Shown: piece by piece, positions 17,251 through 25,446 of the stretch
How the letters are laid out: each line of letters begins with the position of its first letter
Numbering within the stretch: the stretch's first letter is position 1
Source of the DNA: an uncultured Clostridium sp.
GTDB lineage: Bacteria > Bacillota > Clostridia > Clostridiales > Clostridiaceae
Reading direction: 5' to 3'
Length of the DNA stretch: 64,000 nucleotides
Assembly: GCA_934746015.1 (NCBI GenBank)
Contig: CAKVEW010000016.1
Span: 1-64,000 of the forward strand
Program-made: the position numbers and the translations under genes
Notes under the pieces: model-generated
The model's database searches: none
Seen by the model: only the letters and a program-made list of their open reading frames with translations
What the model was told of the DNA's origin: nothing

Positions 17251-18063
17251 TTACTCTTGCCAATTGACTTTAGTATCTACTGATGCGAAATCCTTATTTG
17301 TAGAAAACTCAATTCTTGCTTTCTGACCATTTCCAAAATTATTAACTGAAGCATATGTACTCTCAACTATTACATTATCTGAATCTAACAAATTAATATT
17401 AAAACTTATTGTACTAAAATCTGTTCCTGTAGTATTCTCTATAACTGCAGAATATGTTCTCCAACCATAAGAATCTTCAATGCATTCATACTGAATTTGG
17501 TTAACCATTGCATTTATTGCTTCCTTTTGTTGTTCTTTAGATTCAACTGTCTTTGCATTATTCAAAAAATCCTTCAAAGTTTTCTCATAACTTTCTTTCA
17601 CTTCTAATCCAAAATCATTATAAAAGCTAGCAATCAATTTTGAACGCTCATTATAATACTTTTCCCAATCTTCACTATACTTTGGAAAATCTGATTTAGC
17701 ATAGTCCAATGTTAATAAGCTATCATTTAAACAATTTATATAACTTATAGCTTTCTCCTGTAATTTAGAATCTTCAAATTTTTCATTTTTATATTTAGAA
17801 AGTGCACCTAATTCTATATTAATACATTCTTCTGTATGCTCTATAAACTTATCTGCATCATCAAATAAATCATCATTATTATATTCATTTGCTTTGTCCC
17901 ATCTTTTTTCTAGTCCCGACGCTAAATCTTTTAAAAAATCCTTATCGGCAAAATATTCTTCTTGATCAGTATTACTTTTGGTTTTATTTCCAGTAGAACA
18001 CCCCGTTAACATTAAGATTGTTAATACTATCAATGACATACTTAATAAGACTCTTTTTTTCAT
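17251..18063 (-). CDS. Predicted lipoprotein with a C-terminal FxLYD-like domain
   Basis: About 270 residues from the ATG at 18063, chosen for GGAGG eight bases before it. MKKRVLLSMSLIVLTILML ends in lipobox LTGC. The middle (about 35-180) is helical and charged. The last ~80 residues (AVIENTTGTDFSTISFNINLLD) look like the FxLYD beta-sandwich found in bacterial surface lipoproteins. Role unknown. If the island model is right, this gene lay just downstream of guaA before the insertion. Confidence 0.75.
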   Translation of the reverse strand: MKKRVLLSMSLIVLTILMLTGCSTGNKTKSNTDQEEYFADKDFLKDLASGLEKRWDKANEYNNDDLFDDADKFIEHTEECINIELGALSKYKNEKFEDSKLQEKAISYINCLNDSLLTLDYAKSDFPKYSEDWEKYYNERSKLIASFYNDFGLEVKESYEKTLKDFLNNAKTVESKEQQKEAINAMVNQIQYECIEDSYGWRTYSAVIENTTGTDFSTISFNINLLDSDNVIVESTYASVNNFGNGQKARIEFSTNKDFASVDTKVNWQE

Positions 18064-18368
18064 AAAGAACGCCTCCACAAACATTAAAATTTACTTCAAA
18101 CTAACACTTTTTACAAATATTACATTATTTATATTAATTTACACTATAATTGTATCAAAATATGTATACATTTTCAACATTGACAAAATTTTATAGAATA
18201 AGTAGCTTAGTTAAGTATAAATACTTACTTAAATATTCATTCAAAAAATACCTATTATGACTTTTTCCTAGGATTAACTAAAAAATATCCTATCATATTT
18301 ACTTTTTCTCAATTTAATTTCTTACAAATATATCTTTTTATTAATATAATCCTAAAATAATATAATTA

Positions 18369-18412
18369 AAGGCTATTTGGTAAATCATTTAAATTATTTA
18401 CCAAATAGCCTT
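18369..18412 (-). terminator. Terminator, probably the original guaA terminator
   Basis: AAGGCTATTTGGTAAAT pairs perfectly with ATTTACCAAATAGCCTT (17 bp) around CATTTAAATT. It begins 11 bases after the stop codon of the displaced guaA fragment, the spacing expected for that gene's own terminator, and now ends transcription of the glycyl radical enzyme operon. Confidence 0.85.
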
Positions 18413-18422
18413 AGATATATCT

Positions 18423-18516
18423 TTATATATCTATAGTTTCTGGTGGGCTTCCTATGCAATCATAAAGTACTGGATTTACAGCTTTAACTTCATTTACTAT
18501 TCTAGTTGTTACTTTT
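18423..18516 (-). pseudogene. guaA: Displaced guaA 3'-end fragment (island attachment scar)
   Basis: The minus strand reads [20 protein letters not shown], then IGSPPETIDI and TAA, homologous to the last 31 codons of the intact guaA at 37986-39527 ([20 protein letters not shown], then [11 protein letters not shown]). The first 33 bases (18484-18516) are identical to 38050-38082; identity stops abruptly beyond 18516, where the sequence becomes the tail of the radical SAM activase gene. The downstream part has diverged. Same orientation, identity confined to the boundary, and its own terminator make this the typical scar of integration into a gene's 3' end. The remaining bases of 18064-18530 show nothing else. 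Confidence 0.85.
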
Positions 18517-18530
18517 TAAAGTTTTTAATT

Positions 18531-19439
18531 CTAGCCTCCTATTGTTACATTTAGGCCTTTAGATATTGCATAGTTATATAATTCTTGTACTTTTTCTTCA
18601 TCAACCTCTATTTTTTCATGGATTGGATAATCTTCTCCTAGCTTTTCATACTTTCCAATTCCATAAATATGATAATTTAATATATCAACTTGTTTAACTG
18701 CTGAACCAAGCTCTCTAATAAAATCAATTCTTCTTTTCATATCTTCCATATCATCGTTATAAGTAGGTACAACCACTAACCTAATAATCATATCTTTGCC
18801 ACTTTCAGCTATAAGTTTTGCATTTTTTAAAATCAGTTCATTAGATACATCAGTGCAATTTTTATGAATATTTGTATCAATGGCTTTGATATCATATAGA
18901 ACCATATCAACCTTACTGACAAGATGAAGAAGTTTATCACTTTCAATTAATCCTGCAGTATCTAAACAAGTGTGAATATTATATTCTTTTAAGCCGTCTA
19001 TTAACTCTTCAATAAATTCATTTTGCATGACTGCCTCTCCTCCAGAAAAAGTTACTCCTCCTTTTCCTATTTCATAAAACTCCTTATCTCTCAATAGTTT
19101 TTTTAATAATTCTTCAGTTGTAATCTCTTTTCCTATTTTCTCATAGGCATCAAAGGGACAAATATCAACCATGTCTAAAATATTATCACATTTTTCTCTA
19201 TTAATAATACAACCTACTTCTCCAAACTTTATTGATTGGTTATGGGCTGCTTGTACACATAATCCACAATGTTGACATCTTTCTTTAAAATAAAATACAC
19301 GATATCTATGTTCAAGATTTTCAGGATTTGAACACCATTTACATCTAAGATTACAACCCATAAAAAATACTGTTGTTCTTAATCCTGGCCCATCTTTTGT
19401 GGAATAATGTTGAACTTTAGAAATAAGAGCCTTTTCCAT
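18531..19439 (-). CDS. Glycyl radical enzyme activating protein (radical SAM)
   Basis: 302 residues. The radical SAM motif GCNLRCKWCSNPE is at about 29-41 (CxxxCxxC). Two extra Cys clusters follow, CQHCGLCVQA at about 55 and CDN...DMVDICPF near 85-95, for auxiliary [4Fe-4S] clusters as in non-PFL activases. TFSGGEAVMQ is the SAM-binding GGE motif. It installs the glycyl radical on the enzyme encoded immediately upstream: stop and start overlap by one base (TAATG). Its stop codon lies 14 bases from the guaA-derived scar, so it is the last gene of the putative island. Confidence 0.92.
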   Translation of the reverse strand: MEKALISKVQHYSTKDGPGLRTTVFFMGCNLRCKWCSNPENLEHRYRVFYFKERCQHCGLCVQAAHNQSIKFGEVGCIINREKCDNILDMVDICPFDAYEKIGKEITTEELLKKLLRDKEFYEIGKGGVTFSGGEAVMQNEFIEELIDGLKEYNIHTCLDTAGLIESDKLLHLVSKVDMVLYDIKAIDTNIHKNCTDVSNELILKNAKLIAESGKDMIIRLVVVPTYNDDMEDMKRRIDFIRELGSAVKQVDILNYHIYGIGKYEKLGEDYPIHEKIEVDEEKVQELYNYAISKGLNVTIGG

Positions 19440-21862
19440 TATAGTTCCAATTCAGTTCTTGCTATAATTGCATCTTGGGCTTCAGGCATAAGTGTAGAGA
19501 ATAATGCGCAATATCCTGCAACTCTTACCATAAGGTCTGGATATTCTTCTGGATGAGCTTTTGCTTCTTTTAAAGTTTGAGAATCAACAATATTAAATTG
19601 GTTGTGGAAAATATTTTTAGTCCTTCCAGCTTCCATAAATCTTGTGAATTTTTCTAAGTTATCCTCACCTTCTAAGGAACTAGGAGAGAATCTCATATTT
19701 AATAATTGTCCACCAGCCATTCTTTTATTAGGTAATTTTGAAACTGAATTAATAACAGCAGTTGGTCCTTCTTTATCAGCTGAAAGACATGGAGAGCATC
19801 CTTCATTTAATGGCATTGTAGCAAGCCTTCCATCAGGTGTTGCTCCTACATCAAACCCATTAGGAACATATGAAGTGATATTTGATGTAGACATTGTATA
19901 AGTACAACCTTTTGGTCCACGTCCTGCTCTATCTGTTTTCAAAGATGGAAGTAGTTTCAAATATGATTCATAAACATCTGCTACAATATTATCTACATAA
20001 TCATCATCATTTCCAAACTTAGGTGCATTTTTACATAGCTTTCTAATCCTTGCTCCATCTAATCCTTTAAAGTTGTTATCCATAGCTTCTTGTAATTGTT
20101 GTAAAGTTAATACTTTATCTTCAAAAACTAATTTTTTAATAGCAGCCAAACTATCTCCTACAACTGATGGTCCAATATTTGATGAGCTTACAAAGTCATA
20201 TTCACAACCGCCATTCTTTAATGTCTTTCCTCTTTCTAAACAATAATTAATTGTACATGAAGCAAAGGCATCAGCATCATAATATTTTAATGATCTATCA
20301 CATACTAAATCACAATCAATTGCAAGGTTTGTATAGTATTGTAATAATTGTTCCCAGGCTGCAAAAACTTCATCATAAGATTGATAATTTATCTCTGGTC
20401 CTTCTTTTCCATTAAGTTTTACTAATTGTATTTTTGAATTAGGATCGTAACCATTATGCATAACTAATTCAATAATTTTACCAAAGTTAACATATGTCAT
20501 ACCTGTTGCTCTATGTCCCCATCTACCAGGAATAGCAGTTTCTACACATCCCATAGATGCATATTCTCTAGCTACTTCTTCACTTAATCCAATTGACATC
20601 ATAGCTGGTATACATACTTCATCACAGAATATAGATGGCATACCAAATCCTTTTCTAATAAGTCTTGCTACATCTTTCATAAATTCATGGCTTGTTCCTT
20701 TATAGAATCTTGCTGATAAGTTAGGTTCAGGTAAAGCACTTAAACTCATTGCTTCTAAACATAAATAAGATATTTCATTGGTTCCATCTGTGCCATCTGG
20801 TTTCATACCACCTACCATTAAGTTAGAGTATAAAGGATATCCTCCACTATATTGTGTATGATCCCAAGGTCTGATTTTATTTAAACTATTTGTCATTATA
20901 AAGAAATGGGTTGTAATTTCTAATGCTTTTTCTTTAGAAATCTTTCCTGATTTAATATCTTTTAAATAATATGGATATATATATTGATCAAATCTTCCAA
21001 AAGAGAAACTATGTCCATTACTTTCTATCATCATTAATAAATGAACTAAATATACAAGTTCTACTGCTTCTAAATATGAAGTTGCTCCGCCTAATTCTAA
21101 GTTGTGAAACATAACTGCCATTTCTTCTAGTTCTTGTTTTCTTTTTTCATCACTTTCTTTTGATGCCTTTTCCTTAGCTAATTTCTCAAACCTTTCACAG
21201 TAATGAATAGCTCCATTCATAGCAATAATACTTGCTTTATAGAAATCTTTTTGACTTTCAGTTAAGTCTTTTTTATTATTTAAATACTCTTCAGCAATAT
21301 CTCTCATTCCTGCAAAACCTTTTTCTAAAACAAATTCATAATTAGGAATAATATGTCCATCTCCTGACATAGAAATACCACCACGGTGTAAAACTCCTTG
21401 TTTTTCTGCCAATCTATTAATTGGTGATAAATTCCTTAATACTTCATCTTTATGAGTTTTACCTTCCCAATAAGTCACAATCTTTCTTAATCTATCTTTT
21501 GTTTCTTCAGTAATTTGGAAGCTATCTCCACTTCTTTTATCAAATTCATCTAATTCTTCAATTACCCAATCAATTGAATATTCAGGAAAGATAGGAGCAG
21601 CAAAGTTACAACTTGCTTGATTTCCCACAATAATCATATTGGGTTCTATATAAATAGTCATCTTTTCTAAAATCTCAGCAAAAGCCTTTGCTCTTCTGAT
21701 AACAATAGGTTCTCCTTCAGTTTTTTTGAAAGATTCCGTAATTATTTCTGCTCTTTCTGGGCAAACTGTAGCAACTCTATGATACATTTTGTCACGTGCT
21801 TCCTTTATTCTTTCAAAATCACAATCATTATTTTTAGGTTGAAAACTTAATAATCCATACAT
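19439..21862 (-). CDS. Glycyl radical enzyme (PflD/YbiW-like, not canonical PFL)
   Basis: 807 residues, full length for the PFL/diol-dehydratase superfamily. The catalytic Cys439 and Glu441 lie in ASMGCVETAIPG. The glycyl radical loop RVAGYCALF places Gly783 near the C-terminus. A single Cys in GCVE, rather than the Cys-Cys pair of true pyruvate formate-lyase, indicates a lyase or dehydratase. The operon pairs it with an activase and a transaldolase/F6P-aldolase-like gene under a DeoR regulator, the same company as E. coli ybiW-type loci, so a phosphorylated sugar or anhydro-sugar substrate is plausible. That is inference; glycerol or other diols remain possible. GGAGG precedes the ATG. Confidence 0.92.
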   Translation of the reverse strand: MYGLLSFQPKNNDCDFERIKEARDKMYHRVATVCPERAEIITESFKKTEGEPIVIRRAKAFAEILEKMTIYIEPNMIIVGNQASCNFAAPIFPEYSIDWVIEELDEFDKRSGDSFQITEETKDRLRKIVTYWEGKTHKDEVLRNLSPINRLAEKQGVLHRGGISMSGDGHIIPNYEFVLEKGFAGMRDIAEEYLNNKKDLTESQKDFYKASIIAMNGAIHYCERFEKLAKEKASKESDEKRKQELEEMAVMFHNLELGGATSYLEAVELVYLVHLLMMIESNGHSFSFGRFDQYIYPYYLKDIKSGKISKEKALEITTHFFIMTNSLNKIRPWDHTQYSGGYPLYSNLMVGGMKPDGTDGTNEISYLCLEAMSLSALPEPNLSARFYKGTSHEFMKDVARLIRKGFGMPSIFCDEVCIPAMMSIGLSEEVAREYASMGCVETAIPGRWGHRATGMTYVNFGKIIELVMHNGYDPNSKIQLVKLNGKEGPEINYQSYDEVFAAWEQLLQYYTNLAIDCDLVCDRSLKYYDADAFASCTINYCLERGKTLKNGGCEYDFVSSSNIGPSVVGDSLAAIKKLVFEDKVLTLQQLQEAMDNNFKGLDGARIRKLCKNAPKFGNDDDYVDNIVADVYESYLKLLPSLKTDRAGRGPKGCTYTMSTSNITSYVPNGFDVGATPDGRLATMPLNEGCSPCLSADKEGPTAVINSVSKLPNKRMAGGQLLNMRFSPSSLEGEDNLEKFTRFMEAGRTKNIFHNQFNIVDSQTLKEAKAHPEEYPDLMVRVAGYCALFSTLMPEAQDAIIARTELEL

Positions 21863-21980
21863 ATTATATTCCTCCTTTATAAGTAAATCATATCAACTCA
21901 AAATTATGGAAACAATGAAATATATATGAAAAAAAGGGGTGAAAAACAAAATACTTTCAATGACACAAATGGCTTTGAAA

Positions 21981-22020
21981 AGTTACAAAACAACATGTTA
22001 TTTTATGTGTTTTGTTGTTT
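21981..22020. promoter_or_regulatory. Candidate DeoR operator before the glycyl radical enzyme gene
   Basis: AAACAACA at 21988-21995 and TGTTGTTT at 22013-22020 are inverted copies. Just left of it is CTTTGAAAAGTTA, which recurs as CTTTGAAAGTTA upstream of the transaldolase gene at about 22949-22960, where TGTTGTTTTA also recurs. Shared motifs before both genes suggest control by the adjacent DeoR protein. Confidence 0.5.
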
Positions 22021-22029
22021 ATTTGGCAA

Positions 22030-22062
22030 AAAAGACTATTATAGATTTCTATAATAGCCTTA
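22030..22062 (-). terminator. Terminator after the transaldolase gene (distal)
   Basis: CTATTATAG / CTATAATAG with an ATTT loop, followed on the minus strand by a TCTTTTTT run. It lies between the transaldolase gene and the glycyl radical enzyme promoter. Confidence 0.7.
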
Positions 22063-22090
22063 TATCACAATTACTCTTTTTATAATAAAA

Positions 22091-22109
22091 AAGGGATTAT
22101 TCATCCCTT
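22091..22109 (-). terminator. Terminator hairpin containing the transaldolase stop codon
   Basis: On the minus strand AAGGGAT and ATCCCTT pair around the stop codon TAA, followed by TTTTTTA. The hairpin thus starts within the last codons of the gene. With the second hairpin downstream it forms a tandem terminator. Confidence 0.7.
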
Positions 22110-22768
22110 AATGTTTTTCTATTATATGCCTTTTCCCAATTTTCATTAAATTCATTAATAGCAATTTCAGTTCCAGGATGATTAATCATAGCATAAGCAA
22201 CATCAATAGGTACTGTTACAGCTTGAATACCTGAAACAATAAGTTCATGAACTTGCTTTTTGTTCTTAAAGGACGCAGCAATAACTTTTGTATTCATATT
22301 GTTCACTTTTAACATTTCAATTAAATCTTTAACTTCTTTAATGCCATCTCCGTAATTCTCCATACGATTTACATATGGTGCTAAATAATCTGCACCATTT
22401 AATGCTGCCAAGAAAGCTTGATCAGAAGTATAGATTGCTGTAGCTAAAACACCTAAGCCTAACTTTTTACATTTCTTAATAGCTTTTAATCCTTCATGAG
22501 ATACTGGTATTTTAGCATACATATTCTTTTCTCTTAATGAGCAAATATATTTAGCCTCTTCTACAATATCGTCGCAAGTTGTTGAAACTACTTGAATGAA
22601 GAATTTTTGATTTTCATCTAAAACATCAATAATATCTTTCACTACAGTATCAAAATCTTTACCTGATTTCGTAATAATTGTTGGATTAGTGGTAACTCCT
22701 TCTATTGTTAATAATTCATTTAACTTTTTTATTTCTTTTACATCAGCTGTGTCTAAAATTAATTCCAT
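22097..22768 (-). CDS. Transaldolase / fructose-6-phosphate aldolase-like protein
   Basis: About 223 residues from the ATG at 22768 (MELILDTADVKEIKKL), chosen for GGAGGGGAG just before it. The short (~220 aa) TIM barrel, with TTNPTII at about 26-32 and the Schiff-base Lys in MYAKIPVSHEGLKAI near residue 84, fits the TalC/FSA group rather than long transaldolases. VLATAIYTSDQAFLA supports this. Companion of the glycyl radical enzyme just downstream; together they may cleave a deoxy-sugar phosphate produced by that enzyme. True substrate unverified. Confidence 0.88.
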   Translation of the reverse strand: MELILDTADVKEIKKLNELLTIEGVTTNPTIITKSGKDFDTVVKDIIDVLDENQKFFIQVVSTTCDDIVEEAKYICSLREKNMYAKIPVSHEGLKAIKKCKKLGLGVLATAIYTSDQAFLAALNGADYLAPYVNRMENYGDGIKEVKDLIEMLKVNNMNTKVIAASFKNKKQVHELIVSGIQAVTVPIDVAYAMINHPGTEIAINEFNENWEKAYNRKTLRDE

Positions 22769-22998
22769 TCTTCTCCCCTCCATATTTTCATATACCATAT
22801 CTTTTAAAATATCAATTTCTTCATTGAGAATTTTAAACTAAATTTTTACCTTCTCTATATAAAGAATACTTTTCTAAAGAAAGAAATTCAATATTTACTT
22901 TTGCAAGAATTTTCAGAACTTTAATTTCCTTTTAAAACACACAAAAGCCTTTGAAAGTTAACATTTTTTATTGTGTTATGTTGTTTTATTATGTAAAA

Positions 22999-23787
22999 TC
23001 ACATTTCTTTTTCTCTCGATTTATAACTTTTGCTTATAACAACATTATGTATATTTCTTTGAACATTATAATATATTTCTTTATCAATATCTTCATCTGT
23101 AATAATTGTGTCAAAGTCATTAAGTCTTCCATGTTTAGCAAGAAATGATTGTCCCCATTTTGTATGATCCACTAATAATATTTTATATTTTGCAGAATTC
23201 ATTATAGCTTGCTTTACCTTTGCATCAGTATCCTTGGGAACTGACACCCCATATTCTAAATCTACCCCCTGTGTAGATATAAAAGCCTTATCTATAGAGT
23301 AATCCTTTAAAAAATCAATTGTTGTAGCACTAATAGCCCCTTGACTTATAGGGTCATATTCCCCAGGGGCAAGAATAACAGTCACTTTAGAAAAATCATG
23401 TATTTCGGGTATCACCCTCCATGAATTTGTTACAATTGTTATTTTCTTATTTGTAATAAACTGTACTAACTCTAGTGTTGTTGTTCCACAATCAATGAAA
23501 ATCGAATCTCCATCTTTCACTAATAATGATGCTTCATAAGCAATTTGTTTCTTGTGTTGCTTTGAATAACCAGATTTTATATGAAAGGATGGCTCCGTAG
23601 AAACACCTTCATTAAATGTTGCTCCACCATAATTTGTAGTTACAACACCTTGATCTTCTAACCTTGCTAAATCTCTTCTTATAGTCATTGTAGAAACATT
23701 AAATTTTTCAGCTGCTTCCTTTACATTTATAAATTTTTCCTTTGTTAGAATTTCAAAAAGTTCAATCATTCTTTCTGCTGGTTTCAT
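22999..23787 (-). CDS. DeoR family transcriptional regulator
   Basis: 262 residues. HTH at about 18-40 (VKEAAEKFNVSTMTIRRDL). The sensor domain has FIDCGTTTLELVQF and FISTQGVD. AAGGATG precedes the ATG. It heads the transaldolase, glycyl radical enzyme and activase genes, and shared sequence motifs precede both of those promoters, so it is their likely repressor, responding to a phosphorylated sugar. Confidence 0.88.
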   Translation of the reverse strand: MKPAERMIELFEILTKEKFINVKEAAEKFNVSTMTIRRDLARLEDQGVVTTNYGGATFNEGVSTEPSFHIKSGYSKQHKKQIAYEASLLVKDGDSIFIDCGTTTLELVQFITNKKITIVTNSWRVIPEIHDFSKVTVILAPGEYDPISQGAISATTIDFLKDYSIDKAFISTQGVDLEYGVSVPKDTDAKVKQAIMNSAKYKILLVDHTKWGQSFLAKHGRLNDFDTIITDEDIDKEIYYNVQRNIHNVVISKSYKSREKEM

Positions 23788-23806
23788 ATATATTCACATC
23801 CTTAAC

Positions 23807-24094
23807 CTATATTTTTATTTTATCAAATATAATACTTTGTAAAAAGGATATGAGATTTGACCTTTTAGACATAAAAAAAACTCGTAAATACGAGCTTTTA
23901 TAATTATATATATTAGATAAATGAAATTTAATAATCATATTGAGAATAAATTCAAGTACAGTCCCAATAACTATAATGATAACTGTTTCCTTTCTTGTAA
24001 GTTGCAAAACAATTAATCTATATATAAATACCAGTAATTCTAATGGTGATTGTATGTCTAAATATAACCACCCATAAAAGAATAGCAAAGCCAA
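23807..24094 (-). other. Uncertain small membrane frame, probably decayed
   Basis: An open frame of up to 95 codons starting at TTG encodes two hydrophobic stretches (LLVFIYRLIVLQL and ETVIIIVIGTVLEFILNMII). There is no ribosome site before the TTG, and the frame runs straight through a terminator-like hairpin at 23872-23900, which a real gene would not. It may be the tail of a lost membrane protein. An alternative short frame starting MWIGFAILLW overlaps it. I would not call it a gene. Confidence 0.25.
23872..23900 (-). terminator. Terminator
   Basis: CTCGT/ACGAG around AAAT, with a run of eight T on the minus strand. It ends the transcript carrying the FMN reductase gene and insulates the DeoR gene. 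Confidence 0.8.
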
Positions 24095-24102
24095 TCCACA
24101 TT

Positions 24103-24624
24103 TTACAAACTTTTACCCAAAGCAATTACATCTGAAAGCTTCGGACAAACCTTCATACTTCCTTTTTCAATCATATTTGGCACTGTAATAATCCCCTTAT
24201 CTTCCCATTTAAGATAAGAAGTCATTGCCTTATATTGTGCAATTGCTGCATCAAAAACATTGTCTGCACCAGCATCAAGTAAAAGGGCTGTTTTATTAAA
24301 ATGGAACCCAGTGCTTCCCCCTGCATATAGACGATCTATAACAGTTTTAAGCTGTGCTGATATGTCAAACCAGTAGATTGGAGAGGCAAATACTACCATA
24401 TCTGCATCTTTTAAAGCATCAAATACTTTTACCATATCATCTTTCTGAACACATTCCCCTTTATGTGAATAACAATATTTACAGCCTAAACAACCATGAA
24501 TATTCATAGATGCAACATTCAGAATTACAACTTCATTTTTGCTTGCTGCTTCAGCAAATGCTTTTACCATAATTTCTGTATTTCCACCATTACGTGGGCT
24601 TCCATTTAGCACAACAATTTTCAT
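24103..24624 (-). CDS. Flavodoxin-fold NAD(P)H-dependent FMN reductase
   Basis: 173 residues. GSPRNGGNTEIMVKAF at about 8-23 is the FMN phosphate-binding loop of the NADPH-dependent FMN reductase family, and CLGCKYCYSHKGEC at about 45-58 holds Cys residues typical of the iron-sulfur flavoprotein-like/multimeric flavodoxin branch. FASPIYWFDISAQLK is the second FMN loop. Probably a cytoplasmic NAD(P)H:quinone or FMN reductase. It is separated from the Hxs operon by a hairpin terminator, so I treat it as an independent gene. Confidence 0.88.
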   Translation of the reverse strand: MKIVVLNGSPRNGGNTEIMVKAFAEAASKNEVVILNVASMNIHGCLGCKYCYSHKGECVQKDDMVKVFDALKDADMVVFASPIYWFDISAQLKTVIDRLYAGGSTGFHFNKTALLLDAGADNVFDAAIAQYKAMTSYLKWEDKGIITVPNMIEKGSMKVCPKLSDVIALGKSL

Positions 24625-24755
24625 TGAATAGTTCCTCCTTAAGTCCCAATTTATATGTTACTTATTTTAACATATATAACATCACAATAGTAACAGAATA
24701 AATATCATATTTAAACAAATATTAACTTTTATTTTAAATTAAATTATACATATAT

Positions 24756-24785
24756 AAAAATGCCTAAGAAAATCAGTGCATTTTC
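24756..24785 (-). terminator. Terminator of the Hxs operon
   Basis: AAAATGC / GCATTTT with a 14-base loop, followed by T-rich sequence on the minus strand, about 15 bases after the rhomboid stop codon. Confidence 0.65.
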
Positions 24786-24800
24786 CAATGGCCAACACAT

Positions 24801-25382
24801 TTAAAATCCATACTTCGATTTCTTGTTCAACCCATATCCAATACATGCTCCTACAATACCACCTACAATATGAGCCATATTAGATATGTTATCCTTCATT
24901 GCAACTCCTTCATATACCTGCTGTCCTATGAAAATTATTGCCACTAAAATAAATGTTAATGGAATTTCTCCTTCCTTAAAACCAGTAAATGAGGCCAATA
25001 TTATAAAAGCAAAAACTACCCCGCTTGCACCACATAATCCTACATTCCAGAAGAATATATAGTTCAGTAATCCAGTAGCAAATGCTGTAATGATAATTAC
25101 CTTAAGCAGTTTTGGAGAACCATACTTTTCTTCCAACATAGGTCCAAGCAACAATATATATGAAGCATTACCAATAAAGTGACTCCATCCATTATGCCCA
25201 AGTACATGGGTAAATAATCTAATATAGGTCATAGGATTGGTCAATGAAGAATGATATGTCATAAACACTGCATAAGTACTCTTTCCATCAGTAATTACTC
25301 CAAGCAATGTTACTATAAAACATAGCAATACAAACCATAAAGTTACCCTTGCATTAAAGGTTATTTTTATCTTTTTCCTCAA
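24801..25382 (-). CDS. Rhomboid family intramembrane serine protease
   Basis: About 193 residues from a TTG at 25382, preceded by AAGGTGGAG at six bases; a GTG four codons earlier lacks a ribosome site. Six hydrophobic segments. All rhomboid landmarks are present: HxxxN (GWSHFIGNAS, His68, Asn72), the catalytic GASG (Ser120) and the second-dyad His171 in NMAHIVGG. It should cleave transmembrane segments of membrane proteins. It is the last gene of the Hxs operon, about 60 bases after the TelA gene and behind an internal hairpin. HxsA, which has one hydrophobic segment, is an obvious candidate substrate, but this is inference. Confidence 0.88.
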   Translation of the reverse strand: MRKKIKITFNARVTLWFVLLCFIVTLLGVITDGKSTYAVFMTYHSSLTNPMTYIRLFTHVLGHNGWSHFIGNASYILLLGPMLEEKYGSPKLLKVIIITAFATGLLNYIFFWNVGLCGASGVVFAFIILASFTGFKEGEIPLTFILVAIIFIGQQVYEGVAMKDNISNMAHIVGGIVGACIGYGLNKKSKYGF

Positions 25383-25401
25383 TTCTATCTCCACCTTTCA
25401 A

Positions 25402-25438
25402 AAATGGGAAGACTCTCAACACCGCAATCTTCCCACTT
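25402..25438 (-). promoter_or_regulatory. Intra-operon hairpin between telA and rhomboid genes
   Basis: TGGGAAGA and TCTTCCCA form a perfect 8-bp stem with a 15-base loop, followed by TTTTT on the minus strand. It probably reduces read-through into the rhomboid gene, setting a lower expression level. Confidence 0.6.
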
Positions 25439-25446
25439 TATATCTG

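Noticed and set aside
19439..21862. Canonical pyruvate formate-lyase
   Set aside because: Only one Cys in the active-site GCVE loop instead of the Cys-Cys pair, and the activase has extra cluster motifs.
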